Shown piece after piece: positions 51,056-60,089 of a stretch of DNA of 64,000 bases; the stretch's first letter is position 1, and every line of letters begins with the position of its first letter. Under the pieces are notes generated by a model that had not been told where the DNA came from, ran no database searches, and saw nothing but the letters and a program-made list of their open reading frames with translations. This DNA is from Vibrio syngnathi. Its GTDB lineage: Bacteria > Pseudomonadota > Gammaproteobacteria > Enterobacterales > Vibrionaceae. The position numbers were made by a program, and so were the translations under genes. Where the stretch lies: assembly GCF_002119525.1 (NCBI RefSeq), contig NZ_CP017917.1, forward strand, positions 1,488,001 to 1,552,000. The letters run 5' to 3'.

Positions 51056-52855
51056 TTAAATCCTTACATCGTGGCGTTGGTCACGCCCCCAAACCAAATT
51101 GATGATCGCTCGTGAAGCAAAAATGCCCGTAAACATACTGGTTAGAAGACCCAAGCCCAGTGTCAGAGCGAAGCCCTGAATCGGTCCATTACCAATGGTA
51201 TATAGAGCCACAGCAACAATCATGGTGGTGACGTTAGCATCAAAAATAGACGAGAATGCGCTATCGAAACCACGGTCGATAGAGCTCGCAAAGCTGCGTC
51301 CCTCTTTCATCTTGTCTCGAATACGTTCGAAGATAAGCACGTTAGTATCCACCGCCATACCGACGGTCAGTACTAAACCAGCAATACCCGGCAGAGTTAA
51401 TACCGCACCCGGTAGCAGCGCAATCAAACCAAACAATGTGGTCATGTTAACCACCAACGCGCAGTTCGCGACCCAACCAAGACGGCGATACCATAGCGCC
51501 ATAAACGTTAGCGTAAGGCCAAGGCCAAGTGCCAAAGCAGCAAAGCCGTTAGTTACGTTTTCGGCACCCAGAGATGGGCCAATAGTACGTTCTTCAATGA
51601 TGGTCACTGGCGCAGTCAATGAACCCGCACGCAGCAGTAACGCCAGCTCTTGCGCTTCAGCCAAGCTGCCAGCACCAGTAATTCTAAAACGGCTACCCAG
51701 TTGAGACTGGATGTTTGCCACACTGATCACTTCACTGTCTTGCTTGCTGTTGCCCGCTCTATCACGGCTGTATTCGCTGTACACCGTTGCCATTGGCTTA
51801 CCGATGTTATGACGTGAGAACTCAGACATCTTCTTACCACCAGAAGAATCTAGGGTAATGTTTACTTCTGCGCTGCCCATCTCACCAATACCACTGCGAG
51901 CATCGATAATGTGCTCACCGCTCAATACCGCTTTACGTGCGACAACGACACGGTTGCCGTCTGAATCTTTTAGCGTTTGAGTATTGCGAGTTGCATTGTC
52001 GTACACAGAATAGAATGCTAATGAAGCCGTAGCACCAATCACGTCTTTCGCCGCTGCAGGGTCTTGTACACCTGGCAATTCGATACGAATACGGCTTTCA
52101 CCTTGGCGTTGAATCGATGCTTCTGTGATGCCTAATTCTTCAATACGGCTGCGCATGATTTGCAGGTTTTGTTGAACCGTAAGGTTGCGTAGCGTTCTTT
52201 GTTCTTCTTCAGACTGAGTTAACGTTAGCGACTTGTCTGAGCGGTTACGTAGCCATTGTGGGAACTCTTGACGAATCAGGTTCTGTGCTTTTTCGAAATC
52301 GGCGTCGGTACGGAAATCAAACTGAACTTGGTTGTTGACCACTTTACCGCGTGCATAACGCACCTCGCTGGTGATCTCGTCGACCATCGCTTGAGCTTGC
52401 GCGTGATAAACCGGCTCCATATCTACTTCTAATAAGAACTGCACGCCACCACGTAAATCAAGGCCTAACTGAATCGGCGCAAAACCCATGTCAGTCAGCC
52501 ATTTTGGCGCTGCTGGCTCCATAGCAAGAGCAACCGTCGCGTTGTCGAGGAAGCGCTCATTAAGCACCTCTTTGGCTTTCGCTTGTTGCTCGGCATCTTC
52601 TAAGATCACCACTAAACGTTTGTCTTTTTGAAATGCAGATTTGGCTTGAATGCCCTCACTAGCAAGGTATTGCGTCACTTGAGTAGCGTCGATTGTCTGC
52701 TCAGAGCGATTGCTGATTTGAACCGATGCATTCTCGCCATACCAAGAAGGTAAGGCACTTAGAATCATGATGATGATGGTGGCGATAAGCACCACGTATT
52801 TCCACTTTGAGTAGTGGTTAATTTGTTTTCTTGGAATGCGTTTTTTCACAGTCAA
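51056..52855 (-). CDS. secD2: Protein translocase subunit SecD (SecD2)
   Basis: 599 aa. TM1 near residue 20-38, the P1 head domain, Leu-Gly-Leu-Asp-Leu-Arg-Gly-Gly-Val (about 130), Gly-Met-Ala-Val-Asp-Thr-Asn-Val-Leu-Ile-Phe-Glu-Arg-Ile (about 505) with the transport Asp. The called start is TTG (52855); a GTG two codons later (52849) is equally possible. An AAGAAGAGA Shine-Dalgarno lies just upstream and can pair with CUUCUU at the end of vemP. Expression is expected to rise when VemP stalls, i.e. when export is weak, as at low Na+. Confidence 0.95.
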   Translation of the reverse strand: MTVKKRIPRKQINHYSKWKYVVLIATIIIMILSALPSWYGENASVQISNRSEQTIDATQVTQYLASEGIQAKSAFQKDKRLVVILEDAEQQAKAKEVLNERFLDNATVALAMEPAAPKWLTDMGFAPIQLGLDLRGGVQFLLEVDMEPVYHAQAQAMVDEITSEVRYARGKVVNNQVQFDFRTDADFEKAQNLIRQEFPQWLRNRSDKSLTLTQSEEEQRTLRNLTVQQNLQIMRSRIEELGITEASIQRQGESRIRIELPGVQDPAAAKDVIGATASLAFYSVYDNATRNTQTLKDSDGNRVVVARKAVLSGEHIIDARSGIGEMGSAEVNITLDSSGGKKMSEFSRHNIGKPMATVYSEYSRDRAGNSKQDSEVISVANIQSQLGSRFRITGAGSLAEAQELALLLRAGSLTAPVTIIEERTIGPSLGAENVTNGFAALALGLGLTLTFMALWYRRLGWVANCALVVNMTTLFGLIALLPGAVLTLPGIAGLVLTVGMAVDTNVLIFERIRDKMKEGRSFASSIDRGFDSAFSSIFDANVTTMIVAVALYTIGNGPIQGFALTLGLGLLTSMFTGIFASRAIINLVWGRDQRHDVRI

Positions 52856-53128
52856 GATCTCTTCTTTTTACCAATCACCGTAAACACAAGCTCAAAAATT
52901 GCGCTGAAAAAAAGCAGTGATCGAGCGTTTTAACCAGCTAGGATGGCCAGTTATTTACTACGATTGGTATGTCTAATGTTTTGCGAACACGAACGTCAAC
53001 TAGTCACAACCAGAACAAGCTAATTGAGTAATAGTGTGGCTAATAATTGTGTGTCGCTATATTTGGTTAATTGGCGAGATCAACGGACACAAGGCGACCA
53101 TCGATACGACCAATTTAGGGTCAAATGA
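52856..53128 (-). promoter_or_regulatory. vemP-secD2 control region (SD-masking RNA)
   Basis: The 273-nt spacer can fold so that secD2 translation is hidden. TACCAATC (from 52969 down) pairs perfectly with GATTGGTA (from 52876 down), just before the secD2 SD. The SD itself (AAGAAG, 52866-52861 on the minus strand) is complementary to CUUCUU in the last codons of vemP (53140-53135). A ribosome stalled near the vemP end would break this. Confidence 0.55.
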
Positions 53129-53641
53129 TTAGCTAAGAAGCTCTCGGAAATGCGAGTATTGGATGTTGCCCTCTTTCCACCCCGAAAGCCGGGAGGACGG
53201 AGAACTCACAATACTGGTCCAGTGCTGCTTGGAATCCAACAATGGTGTGTTGAAAAGCAGAGAAGCCAGTAATGAAGGGGGAGAGAAGTCGATCAATAAG
53301 TGGTAAGCAGGCTCTAGGTCAGCCACGCTTTCTTGCTCATTACTGAGTATGCGTCTGAAGTTTGCAGCTTGGAGGCTCGACTCGGTGTCATGATAGTTGG
53401 AACTGTCACCATAAGGCACGGCACCAAACTGAACTTTGTCGCACTCTAAGTAACTAGACGCGTTATCCGTAGTGGCTTGTTTACACTGTTTTTTCGAGGA
53501 AGATTGTTCACTCTGCGAAGATTGCTCTTGAGCCGAGTATATTTGAAACGGCTTAGAAGGAAACGAATAGCCGTTAGAATTCACTAAGCCAAAGCTCAGT
53601 AAAAACAACATTAAGACTAATCGGGTACCTAGTTTAAGCAA
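53129..53641 (-). CDS. vemP: VemP, export-monitoring arrest peptide
   Basis: 170 aa, TTG start with AGGA upstream. N-terminal signal sequence (Lys3, Arg7, hydrophobic 8-20). The C-terminal segment Arg-Leu-Ser-Gly-Trp-Lys-Glu-Gly-Asn-Ile-Gln-Tyr (151-162) matches the V. alginolyticus VemP arrest core HRISGWKETNAMY (from memory), and the gene lies directly upstream of secD2F2 as in that species. VemP stalls its ribosome near the C-terminus; normal export releases it, while poor SecDF function prolongs stalling and opens secD2 translation. It is about 11 residues longer than the V. alginolyticus protein (159 aa) and the residues after Tyr162 differ. Confidence 0.9.
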   Translation of the reverse strand: MLKLGTRLVLMLFLLSFGLVNSNGYSFPSKPFQIYSAQEQSSQSEQSSSKKQCKQATTDNASSYLECDKVQFGAVPYGDSSNYHDTESSLQAANFRRILSNEQESVADLEPAYHLLIDFSPPSLLASLLFNTPLLDSKQHWTSIVSSPSSRLSGWKEGNIQYSHFRELLS

Positions 53642-53796
53642 TTAACAACAATCCTGAATGGTAAACACTGCGACAATATATAACAGCCATGAAAGTTACA
53701 ATTGATTTAGAAACACAACCGAACACATTTGACACTACGCTGACAATTTCTGACCTCCTAGCGCTGTATTCACGCATCCACAATCGCCAGAAAACA

Positions 53797-53825
53797 AAAA
53801 GCCAAGCAGTGGCTGCTTGGCTTTA
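53797..53825 (-). terminator. Terminator of the first M16 peptidase gene
   Basis: AAAGCCAAGCAG / CTGCTTGGCTTT 12-bp stem; T-run on the minus strand. Confidence 0.92.
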
Positions 53826-53872
53826 GTTTGGTCGCGTTAACAACGATTTAAACTGTCTTTTTCACGTTCTAC

Positions 53873-53949
53873 TCTAGGCTTTAGGCTTTAGGCTTTAGGC
53901 TTTAGGCTTTAGGCTTTAGGCTTTAGGCTTTAGGCTTTAGGCTTTAGGA
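53873..53949 (-). repeat. Heptanucleotide tandem repeat (TTTAGGC), 11 units
   Basis: Nine perfect TTTAGGC units (53880-53942) flanked by TCTAGGC and TTTAGGA. On the minus (sense) strand the unit is GCCTAAA; the last codons Pro-Lys-Ala and the TAA stop of the M16 gene are made by the first units. It runs through the 3' UTR towards the terminator at 53797. Confidence 0.97.
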
Positions 53950-56705
53950 CGCATGATGTTCTTAACCTTACGGCTGTTCTCACCAAAAACACGCTGTATT
54001 CGATCATTCATATCTTCAGTGGATATCGATCTCGCCACGCGCTCAACTTGAGACAAAGCTTCGATATCGTAACCATGAAGTAGATAACGAGACACATACC
54101 ACGCTTGGTCAATAGAGCTCATCTCGAGAGGCGTGAAGTCAGCTTCAAACTGTTTCACAACCGCTCGCATTTCCTCTTCAGAAACGCCTTGCAGAAGGTC
54201 AGTAATCACCTTATCGATCGCCACTTCGACTTTATCAACGTTCTCTGGCGCTATCATCGCACCGATAACCCACTCATCACTCAACTCACTATCTGCAGAC
54301 GCTGAATACGTATAAGGCGAGTAATCTAAGCTTAACTCTTCACGAATATAAGTATCTAAACGAGCCGCCAGCAAGCGTTGCAGTAAGTCTTCCATGAAAA
54401 CATCTTTTGCCGACACTTTAACTTCAATACTAGGCTCAGAGATAACTCTTAGGATGTACTCTGCGCTATTCACGTTGTTGATGGCTAGATCAATGCGAGA
54501 CTCTGATGATGGTTTGTAAGCCACCTTAAAGTCAGGCACTACCGCTTTTTCCAATGGAATCGAAGCCAAATATTGCTGAACCAAAGGCTTGAGTACGCTT
54601 GGGTCAATATCACCAACGATCACCAATTGGTTATGCCTCATTTGACCAAACAGTTGCTGATGAAGATGACTGATATCTTCCACAGAAACGGCTTCAACAC
54701 GCTCTTTATCAACAAAGAGGTGACGACCGTCAAGATGATAGAGATTCTGGTTTATCGCGCGTTCAAACTGTCCAACAGAACTGCTCAAGAAAGACTCTCG
54801 ACCTTGTACAAACTCTTGCTTCACCGCCTCTAACTGCTCGGGATTAATTTTAGGCGCAGTTATGAAAGTATAAAGTGCAGCAAACGTATCTTTAAGCCCA
54901 TCTTTTTGGATATTAAATTCAATACCGTGACGAGTGCTGCCTATAAAAGAGTCGGCTTGAATATTTTCACGGTCAAAGTACGCGTGAAGTTCAGAGCCGG
55001 TCAATTCCCCCACACCACTTCGCGCGAAAGTAGGTAGTGCTATCTCAACTGCTGGGTATAAGCTTGGATCCAAAGCGGCCTTTCCACCCAAGCTCATGTA
55101 CATCACGCCAACATCATCATTCGCCTGTGAATCGCGCAGGTACCACATATCAATACCATTACTTAGCGTCCATTTTTGAATGTATGGATCGATAGATATC
55201 TGTTCAACCAGCACAATATCGCCTTGCGAACTCGGCACAGCAAAAGCACTCCCCGCCGATGCAACCAACGGCGCTGTACCCGTTTCGCTATAAGTGGCTT
55301 TCAAGCTATCTAAAGAGTTATTGATAGCTGCTCTGTTTTCAGTCTCATTCATGCCAATGATCATGAAATAATCACCAGAAAGTATGCTTTTTATGTTGTC
55401 ATTAATAGCTTCAAGACTGACGTTGGAAATGAAAGCTTCCATACTTGCCTGAAAATCTTTCTGTGATTGAACGATTCGACCCGTCACTAAGGCACTTGCC
55501 TTATTGTTCGCGTGATCGACACCGTCCTCTTTATCCCAATCATGCTCAATATTATCGAGCAAGTTTTGGTAGTAGTGCTGTTCACCAACAATCTCCGCTT
55601 CCGAGACACCGTAATCACGCAATGATGCCAACGTCGAGAGCATCTTTTGCTGAGTCACTTCACGGCTTCCAACAGGGAATCCAATACTGGTTGATGAGTA
55701 AAGCAGAGCACCCATTTCAAGACTGTCTGACGCTATCCATTGAGTCGGCAAAGCCGCATCATTAAATACCGCCTCAAGTCGTTGTTGAATCAATAACTGA
55801 GAGGTTTCATCCAACCAACGTTGATGCTGTTGATCGTGAGTTTCAATGATGTTTGAGCCTCGGTTAAACGTCAGTGAGATACTTGGGGCTTCTCTCTTCG
55901 TATACTCAACATAGTCACCTTCGTTGAAAGTGGTGATTTTCTGTTTGACTGGTTTCGGTGTTTCACCACGCTGCCAACTAGAAAACTTCGCTTCGATTAA
56001 TGGGATCACAGTTTCGATATCCACATCACCAGAAACAACGAGCTCTGCGATTTGAGGTTGATACCAAGTCTGGTAAAAGTCGGTTAGGGTTTGAGAAGTA
56101 GCATTTACAACCGATTCTTTGGTTCCCAATGCATCTTGAGATTCATACGGGCTACCTTCAATAAAGTGGTCATAAAACACTTCAGGGAATGATTTATCGT
56201 CAAGGCGAGCCATACGAAACTCCCCAAGAACCACACCTTTTTCTTTTTCAACTTCTGAACTGGCGAGATCCAACCCATCACCAATGTCACGCATCCACTT
56301 CAAGGCAGACTGTAATTGGACATTATCGGGTAAATCTAGCTGGTATACCGTCTCTTCATAAGAAGTGTAGGCATTAATATCAGCCCCAAAACTAGCACCT
56401 GCATCTTCAAATAGGCGAATCACGTCGTTTTGAGAGAAGTTCTTACTGCCATTGAATGCCATGTGCTCGACGAAGTGTGCATAACCTTCTTGTTGGCGAG
56501 TTTCTTGAATCGAGCCTGCATGTACGACTAAACGAACAGACACCGGCGCTTCATGATCAGGGTAAACATGGTAGGTAAAGCCATTCTCTAGCTGGCCTGA
56601 AGTCCAAGCCGGATCTGGTTGGATGAAGGTTTCCGTCGTTTTCGATGTAGAACTACAGCCAACTAAGGTAAGGCATAATGCCGTCGCTAAATAATTTGTT
56701 TTCAT
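53937..56705 (-). CDS. M16 family zinc peptidase, lipoprotein (copy 1)
   Basis: 922 aa. Lipobox Leu-Val-Gly-Cys (Cys17). Two M16 halves: the N-terminal half has the inverted zinc motif His-Phe-Val-Glu-His (about 83) with the downstream Glu of Glu-Val-Glu-Lys-Glu-Lys-Gly-Val-Val-Leu-Gly-Glu (about 155-165); the C-terminal half (about 500-920) is the inactive clamp. Pitrilysin/PqqL-like; degrades peptides in the periplasm or at the outer membrane. Paralogue of the next gene, with over half of residues alike by eye. Ends in a heptamer repeat. Confidence 0.93.
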   Translation of the reverse strand: MKTNYLATALCLTLVGCSSTSKTTETFIQPDPAWTSGQLENGFTYHVYPDHEAPVSVRLVVHAGSIQETRQQEGYAHFVEHMAFNGSKNFSQNDVIRLFEDAGASFGADINAYTSYEETVYQLDLPDNVQLQSALKWMRDIGDGLDLASSEVEKEKGVVLGEFRMARLDDKSFPEVFYDHFIEGSPYESQDALGTKESVVNATSQTLTDFYQTWYQPQIAELVVSGDVDIETVIPLIEAKFSSWQRGETPKPVKQKITTFNEGDYVEYTKREAPSISLTFNRGSNIIETHDQQHQRWLDETSQLLIQQRLEAVFNDAALPTQWIASDSLEMGALLYSSTSIGFPVGSREVTQQKMLSTLASLRDYGVSEAEIVGEQHYYQNLLDNIEHDWDKEDGVDHANNKASALVTGRIVQSQKDFQASMEAFISNVSLEAINDNIKSILSGDYFMIIGMNETENRAAINNSLDSLKATYSETGTAPLVASAGSAFAVPSSQGDIVLVEQISIDPYIQKWTLSNGIDMWYLRDSQANDDVGVMYMSLGGKAALDPSLYPAVEIALPTFARSGVGELTGSELHAYFDRENIQADSFIGSTRHGIEFNIQKDGLKDTFAALYTFITAPKINPEQLEAVKQEFVQGRESFLSSSVGQFERAINQNLYHLDGRHLFVDKERVEAVSVEDISHLHQQLFGQMRHNQLVIVGDIDPSVLKPLVQQYLASIPLEKAVVPDFKVAYKPSSESRIDLAINNVNSAEYILRVISEPSIEVKVSAKDVFMEDLLQRLLAARLDTYIREELSLDYSPYTYSASADSELSDEWVIGAMIAPENVDKVEVAIDKVITDLLQGVSEEEMRAVVKQFEADFTPLEMSSIDQAWYVSRYLLHGYDIEALSQVERVARSISTEDMNDRIQRVFGENSRKVKNIMRPKA

Positions 56706-56849
56706 AACAACCTCTTAATGTCATCTGTCGACAATATACATGCAGAGTTAATGATTATTATTTAATACTGAACCGAATGAGTATCTTTGTGATCTAGATC
56801 TTTATTTTATAAATTATAACTAGATTATATAAGATTCGAATTACTAGCA

Positions 56850-56945
56850 TTTAAAAGTCACTACCTAGTTTAAAAGTCAGTCACTAGTTTAAAAGTAGCA
56901 AGCTTGAAAGTGATAAATTAAAAAGTGACAAGCTTGAAAGACTAA
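56850..56945. repeat. Degenerate tandem repeat, period 14-19 bp
   Basis: About six units of the type TTTAAAAGTCACTANCTAG / TTGAAAGTGANAAGC. The motif AAAAGTCACT also occurs in the hairpin at 57016-57040 after the copy-2 M16 stop. Confidence 0.7.
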
Positions 56946-56960
56946 CCCTAACCCAAATAA

Positions 56961-56988
56961 AAAAGCCAAATGACTGTGCATTTGGCTT
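56961..56988 (-). terminator. Terminator of M16 copy 2
   Basis: AAGCCAAATG / CATTTGGCTT stem, 6-nt loop, T6 on the minus strand. Confidence 0.88.
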
Positions 56989-57052
56989 AGATTCGACATC
57001 ATATATTCAGGGTGCAAGCGACTTTTCTAAAAAGTCACTTTACTCAATCAGC

Positions 57053-59815
57053 TTAACTTTGTGGCCTTAACAAATTCTTCAACTGATAGCTGTTATCTCC
57101 AAAAATTTCTTTAGCATACTCAGTCATATCTTCACTAGAAATTGAATCTGTCGTTCCCTGTAAGTCAAACAGCGCCTCAACACCATAGTCATGAATTATG
57201 TAACGTGAAATAAACCAAGCTTGTTGCGTGGGCTTATATTGAAGTGGCGTGAGGTCGGCCATTAACTGCTTAGCTGCCGTTCTAGTCTCGTCTTCAGAGA
57301 TCCCTTTAACGGCTTCAGCAATAACTTTATCAATCGCCTGTTCAACCTGATCTAAGTTTTCAGGGGCTGTTAAGGAGCCCACAAACCAGTCATAACTTGG
57401 CTCACTATCTTGAGCGACCGAATACACATAAGGTGCATAATCCAAACCTAACTCTTCACGAACGTAAGCCGTTAGGCGACTCGACAATACGCGCTGCAGC
57501 ATATCATCCATAAACACATCTTTTGCTGTTTTATCCCGAGCTTGCTGGGAAATAATACGCAATAAGTACTGGCTGCTGTCTTCATTGTTGATCGATACAT
57601 CAATTCGCTCTTCTGAATCCGTTTTATAAGCTACCTCATAATCAGGAGATTCAACCGCTTCTAGTGGCAATGAAGCAACATATTGGCGTAGGAGAGGCTT
57701 AATTTCAGAGGGCTTAATATCAGCAACGATGACAAGCGTATTGTCTCTTAACTTCTGAAAGAGTTGATGCTGTAGGTCAAGTATATCTTGAGGTTTAACC
57801 GCTTCAATATCTTCACTTTCCAGCATGATATGACGACTACTTGGCTGGTAGCTGTTGCGATTCACCATCTGGGTAAACTGCCCCATTGGCGTTTCTAGAT
57901 AGGCAGTACGACCTTGTGCAAATTCAGATTTCACAGCCTCAAGCTGATCGCTGTCAATTTTAGGTTCGGTCACAATGGTATACAGTGCAGCCAAGCCTTC
58001 TGCGAGCGTCTTCTTCTTAGTGTTTATCTCCAACCCGTGATGAGTAAAGTTAATGAAAGGGTAAATTTGAATGTCTTTGCGTTTCAAATGGGCATTTAAT
58101 TCCGAGCCACTGAATTTACCAACTCCACTGCGATTCGAAGCTGGAATAGCCACCTCTAGCGCAGGATATAAAGAAGAATCAAGGGCAGCTTTGCCACCTT
58201 CACTCGCATAATAAACACCAACATTGTTGCCCGCCTCAGGGTTTCGTAAATACCAAACTTCGATGCCGTTACTCAATGTCCATTGCTGTAAGTTAGGCTC
58301 CTCACTCACCTGAACTTGTTTCACAATTTCGCCTTGAGACGCTGGCACGCTAAAGGCAGAACTGGCGGTTACGAGCAGTGGTTTATTACCCGTCTTTTTA
58401 TAGGCTTTTCTAACATCTTTTAGCTCGTTATCCATTGCTAACATGTCTTCCTTAGAAGATAAACCTAACCCCAAAATATAAGGGCTAGAAAGCAAATCAT
58501 CTAAGTTATCATTCACGGCCTCGAGATCCGTATTCGCAAGAAACGCTTTCAAGCTCGACTTATAATCGAGCTGTGATTGAACGGGTTGGTTAATCACCAA
58601 TGCCGTCGACTTACCGTCAGCATGAGTTACGGCATCCATTTGATCCCAGTTAACTTGAATATCATCAAGGTTCGCTTGGTATTGCTGTAGCACACTCGCC
58701 AACTCATATTCGCTTACGCCATAATCACGCAAAGAGGCGAGAGTAGAAACAAACTGCTGCTGACTTTGATCTCGGCTATCAACAGGAAAACCGACGGTAG
58801 TAATCGAATACCTTTGGTACTCTAATAAGTAGGGAGTTGAAGCAACCCATTGCACGGGCAACGCAGCGTCAACAAAATCAGAGTTCAATCTTTGTTGGAT
58901 AAGTTGTTGAGCAATATCATCTAACCAAAGCTGATGTTGTTGCTCATGGCTCTGTGTCACTCTTTCCCCACGATCAATCACTATCCCGATGCTCGGTGGC
59001 TCGACCCCAGATCCATACGCCACAAAATCTTGAGTATTGTAATCCGTTGATGTGTTCTTCACGGGAACCGGTGTTGCGCCTCTTTGCCAGCCAGAGAAAC
59101 GTTCTTCAATCAAAGGGATCACTTCTGCCAGTGTGATATCGCCAGAGACAATCACTTCGGTTAACTGAGGTTGATACCAGGTTTGGTAAAAATTCTTTAA
59201 TTCTTGAACATTCGCATTGGAAACGGATTCTTTATTACCAATGGGATCGTTACTTTGGTAAGTCGTCCCTTCAACCAGATGATCGTAGAACTTAAACGAG
59301 AGAGGTTTATCTTCAACTCGCGTGTATCGAAACTCTCCAAGTATCACACCTTTCTCTTTTTCGATTTCAGCTTCGGACAGCAATAAACCATCGCCAATGT
59401 CTCTAAACCAAGCCAGCGCTTTGTCTAGGTTCTTATTGTCGGGTAGATCTAACTTATAGAGGGTTTCTTGGTAAGAGGTGTAAGCATTTAAGTCAGCACC
59501 AAAGCTGGCACCAGATTGCTCAAATAGCTCGACCACATCATTTCCAGAAAAGTTCTTGCTGCCATTAAACGCCATATGCTCAACAAAATGGGCGTACCCT
59601 TTCTGTTGTTCGCTCTCTTGCAAAGATCCGGCATGCACAAGTAAGCGTACCGAAACCGGTTGTTCTTGGTCAGGGTAAACATGGTAGGTTAATCCGTTAT
59701 CTAACTCTCCTTTGACCCAGTACGGATCGGATTTCAATAACGTTTGTTGCTGAGGAGTAGAGCTGCAACCTAGCAATGTGGAGCTCAATACGACGACTAA
59801 ATAGTATGCTTTCAT
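57053..59815 (-). CDS. M16 family zinc peptidase, lipoprotein (copy 2)
   Basis: 920 aa from the ATG at 59815; a 15-residue longer ORF start would precede the signal peptide. Lipobox Leu-Leu-Gly-Cys. Zinc motif His-Phe-Val-Glu-His and Glu-Ile-Glu-Lys-Glu-Lys-Gly-Val-Ile-Leu-Gly-Glu as in copy 1, same overall length and order, so the pair arose by tandem duplication. Each copy has its own terminator, so they are separate units. Confidence 0.93.
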   Translation of the reverse strand: MKAYYLVVVLSSTLLGCSSTPQQQTLLKSDPYWVKGELDNGLTYHVYPDQEQPVSVRLLVHAGSLQESEQQKGYAHFVEHMAFNGSKNFSGNDVVELFEQSGASFGADLNAYTSYQETLYKLDLPDNKNLDKALAWFRDIGDGLLLSEAEIEKEKGVILGEFRYTRVEDKPLSFKFYDHLVEGTTYQSNDPIGNKESVSNANVQELKNFYQTWYQPQLTEVIVSGDITLAEVIPLIEERFSGWQRGATPVPVKNTSTDYNTQDFVAYGSGVEPPSIGIVIDRGERVTQSHEQQHQLWLDDIAQQLIQQRLNSDFVDAALPVQWVASTPYLLEYQRYSITTVGFPVDSRDQSQQQFVSTLASLRDYGVSEYELASVLQQYQANLDDIQVNWDQMDAVTHADGKSTALVINQPVQSQLDYKSSLKAFLANTDLEAVNDNLDDLLSSPYILGLGLSSKEDMLAMDNELKDVRKAYKKTGNKPLLVTASSAFSVPASQGEIVKQVQVSEEPNLQQWTLSNGIEVWYLRNPEAGNNVGVYYASEGGKAALDSSLYPALEVAIPASNRSGVGKFSGSELNAHLKRKDIQIYPFINFTHHGLEINTKKKTLAEGLAALYTIVTEPKIDSDQLEAVKSEFAQGRTAYLETPMGQFTQMVNRNSYQPSSRHIMLESEDIEAVKPQDILDLQHQLFQKLRDNTLVIVADIKPSEIKPLLRQYVASLPLEAVESPDYEVAYKTDSEERIDVSINNEDSSQYLLRIISQQARDKTAKDVFMDDMLQRVLSSRLTAYVREELGLDYAPYVYSVAQDSEPSYDWFVGSLTAPENLDQVEQAIDKVIAEAVKGISEDETRTAAKQLMADLTPLQYKPTQQAWFISRYIIHDYGVEALFDLQGTTDSISSEDMTEYAKEIFGDNSYQLKNLLRPQS

Positions 59816-60020
59816 AACGATCTCTTTGAAGGGCTTCCCTCCAATATATCTGATCGTCAAAGTGTAATAATTTCATATAAATTCAGTTATTTAAATTTTG
59901 AGAGACAATCTAAACATGCGTGAAACTGTCAACTTTATAAATTACACAAGCTGAGCGTCATAGGTTGTAGATCGAGGTATCAGGTCCTCTTAGATTCACT
60001 TCATCTCCAAGCTTATGATT

Positions 60021-60089
60021 AGATTCTTTTAAACTAATTTATTGGATTCCTTTAAACAGGTTTCTCACATCCCTTTAAAAAGAGCTTGC
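60021..60089 (-). repeat. 23-bp tandem repeat, 3 units, spanning the stop of the LytTR gene
   Basis: Units 60021-60043, 60044-60066 and 60067-60089 share a GATTCCTTTAAA-like core. The third unit is the end of the coding sequence (Phe-Lys-Gly-Met), the stop falls at the border. Confidence 0.65.

Larger units (their letters stand above)
56706..57052. other. Intergenic region between the two M16 genes
   Basis: 347 bp. It holds a hairpin just after the copy-2 stop (57016-57040), the copy-2 terminator (56961-56988), a degenerate repeat (56850-56945) and presumably the copy-1 promoter. Confidence 0.7.
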
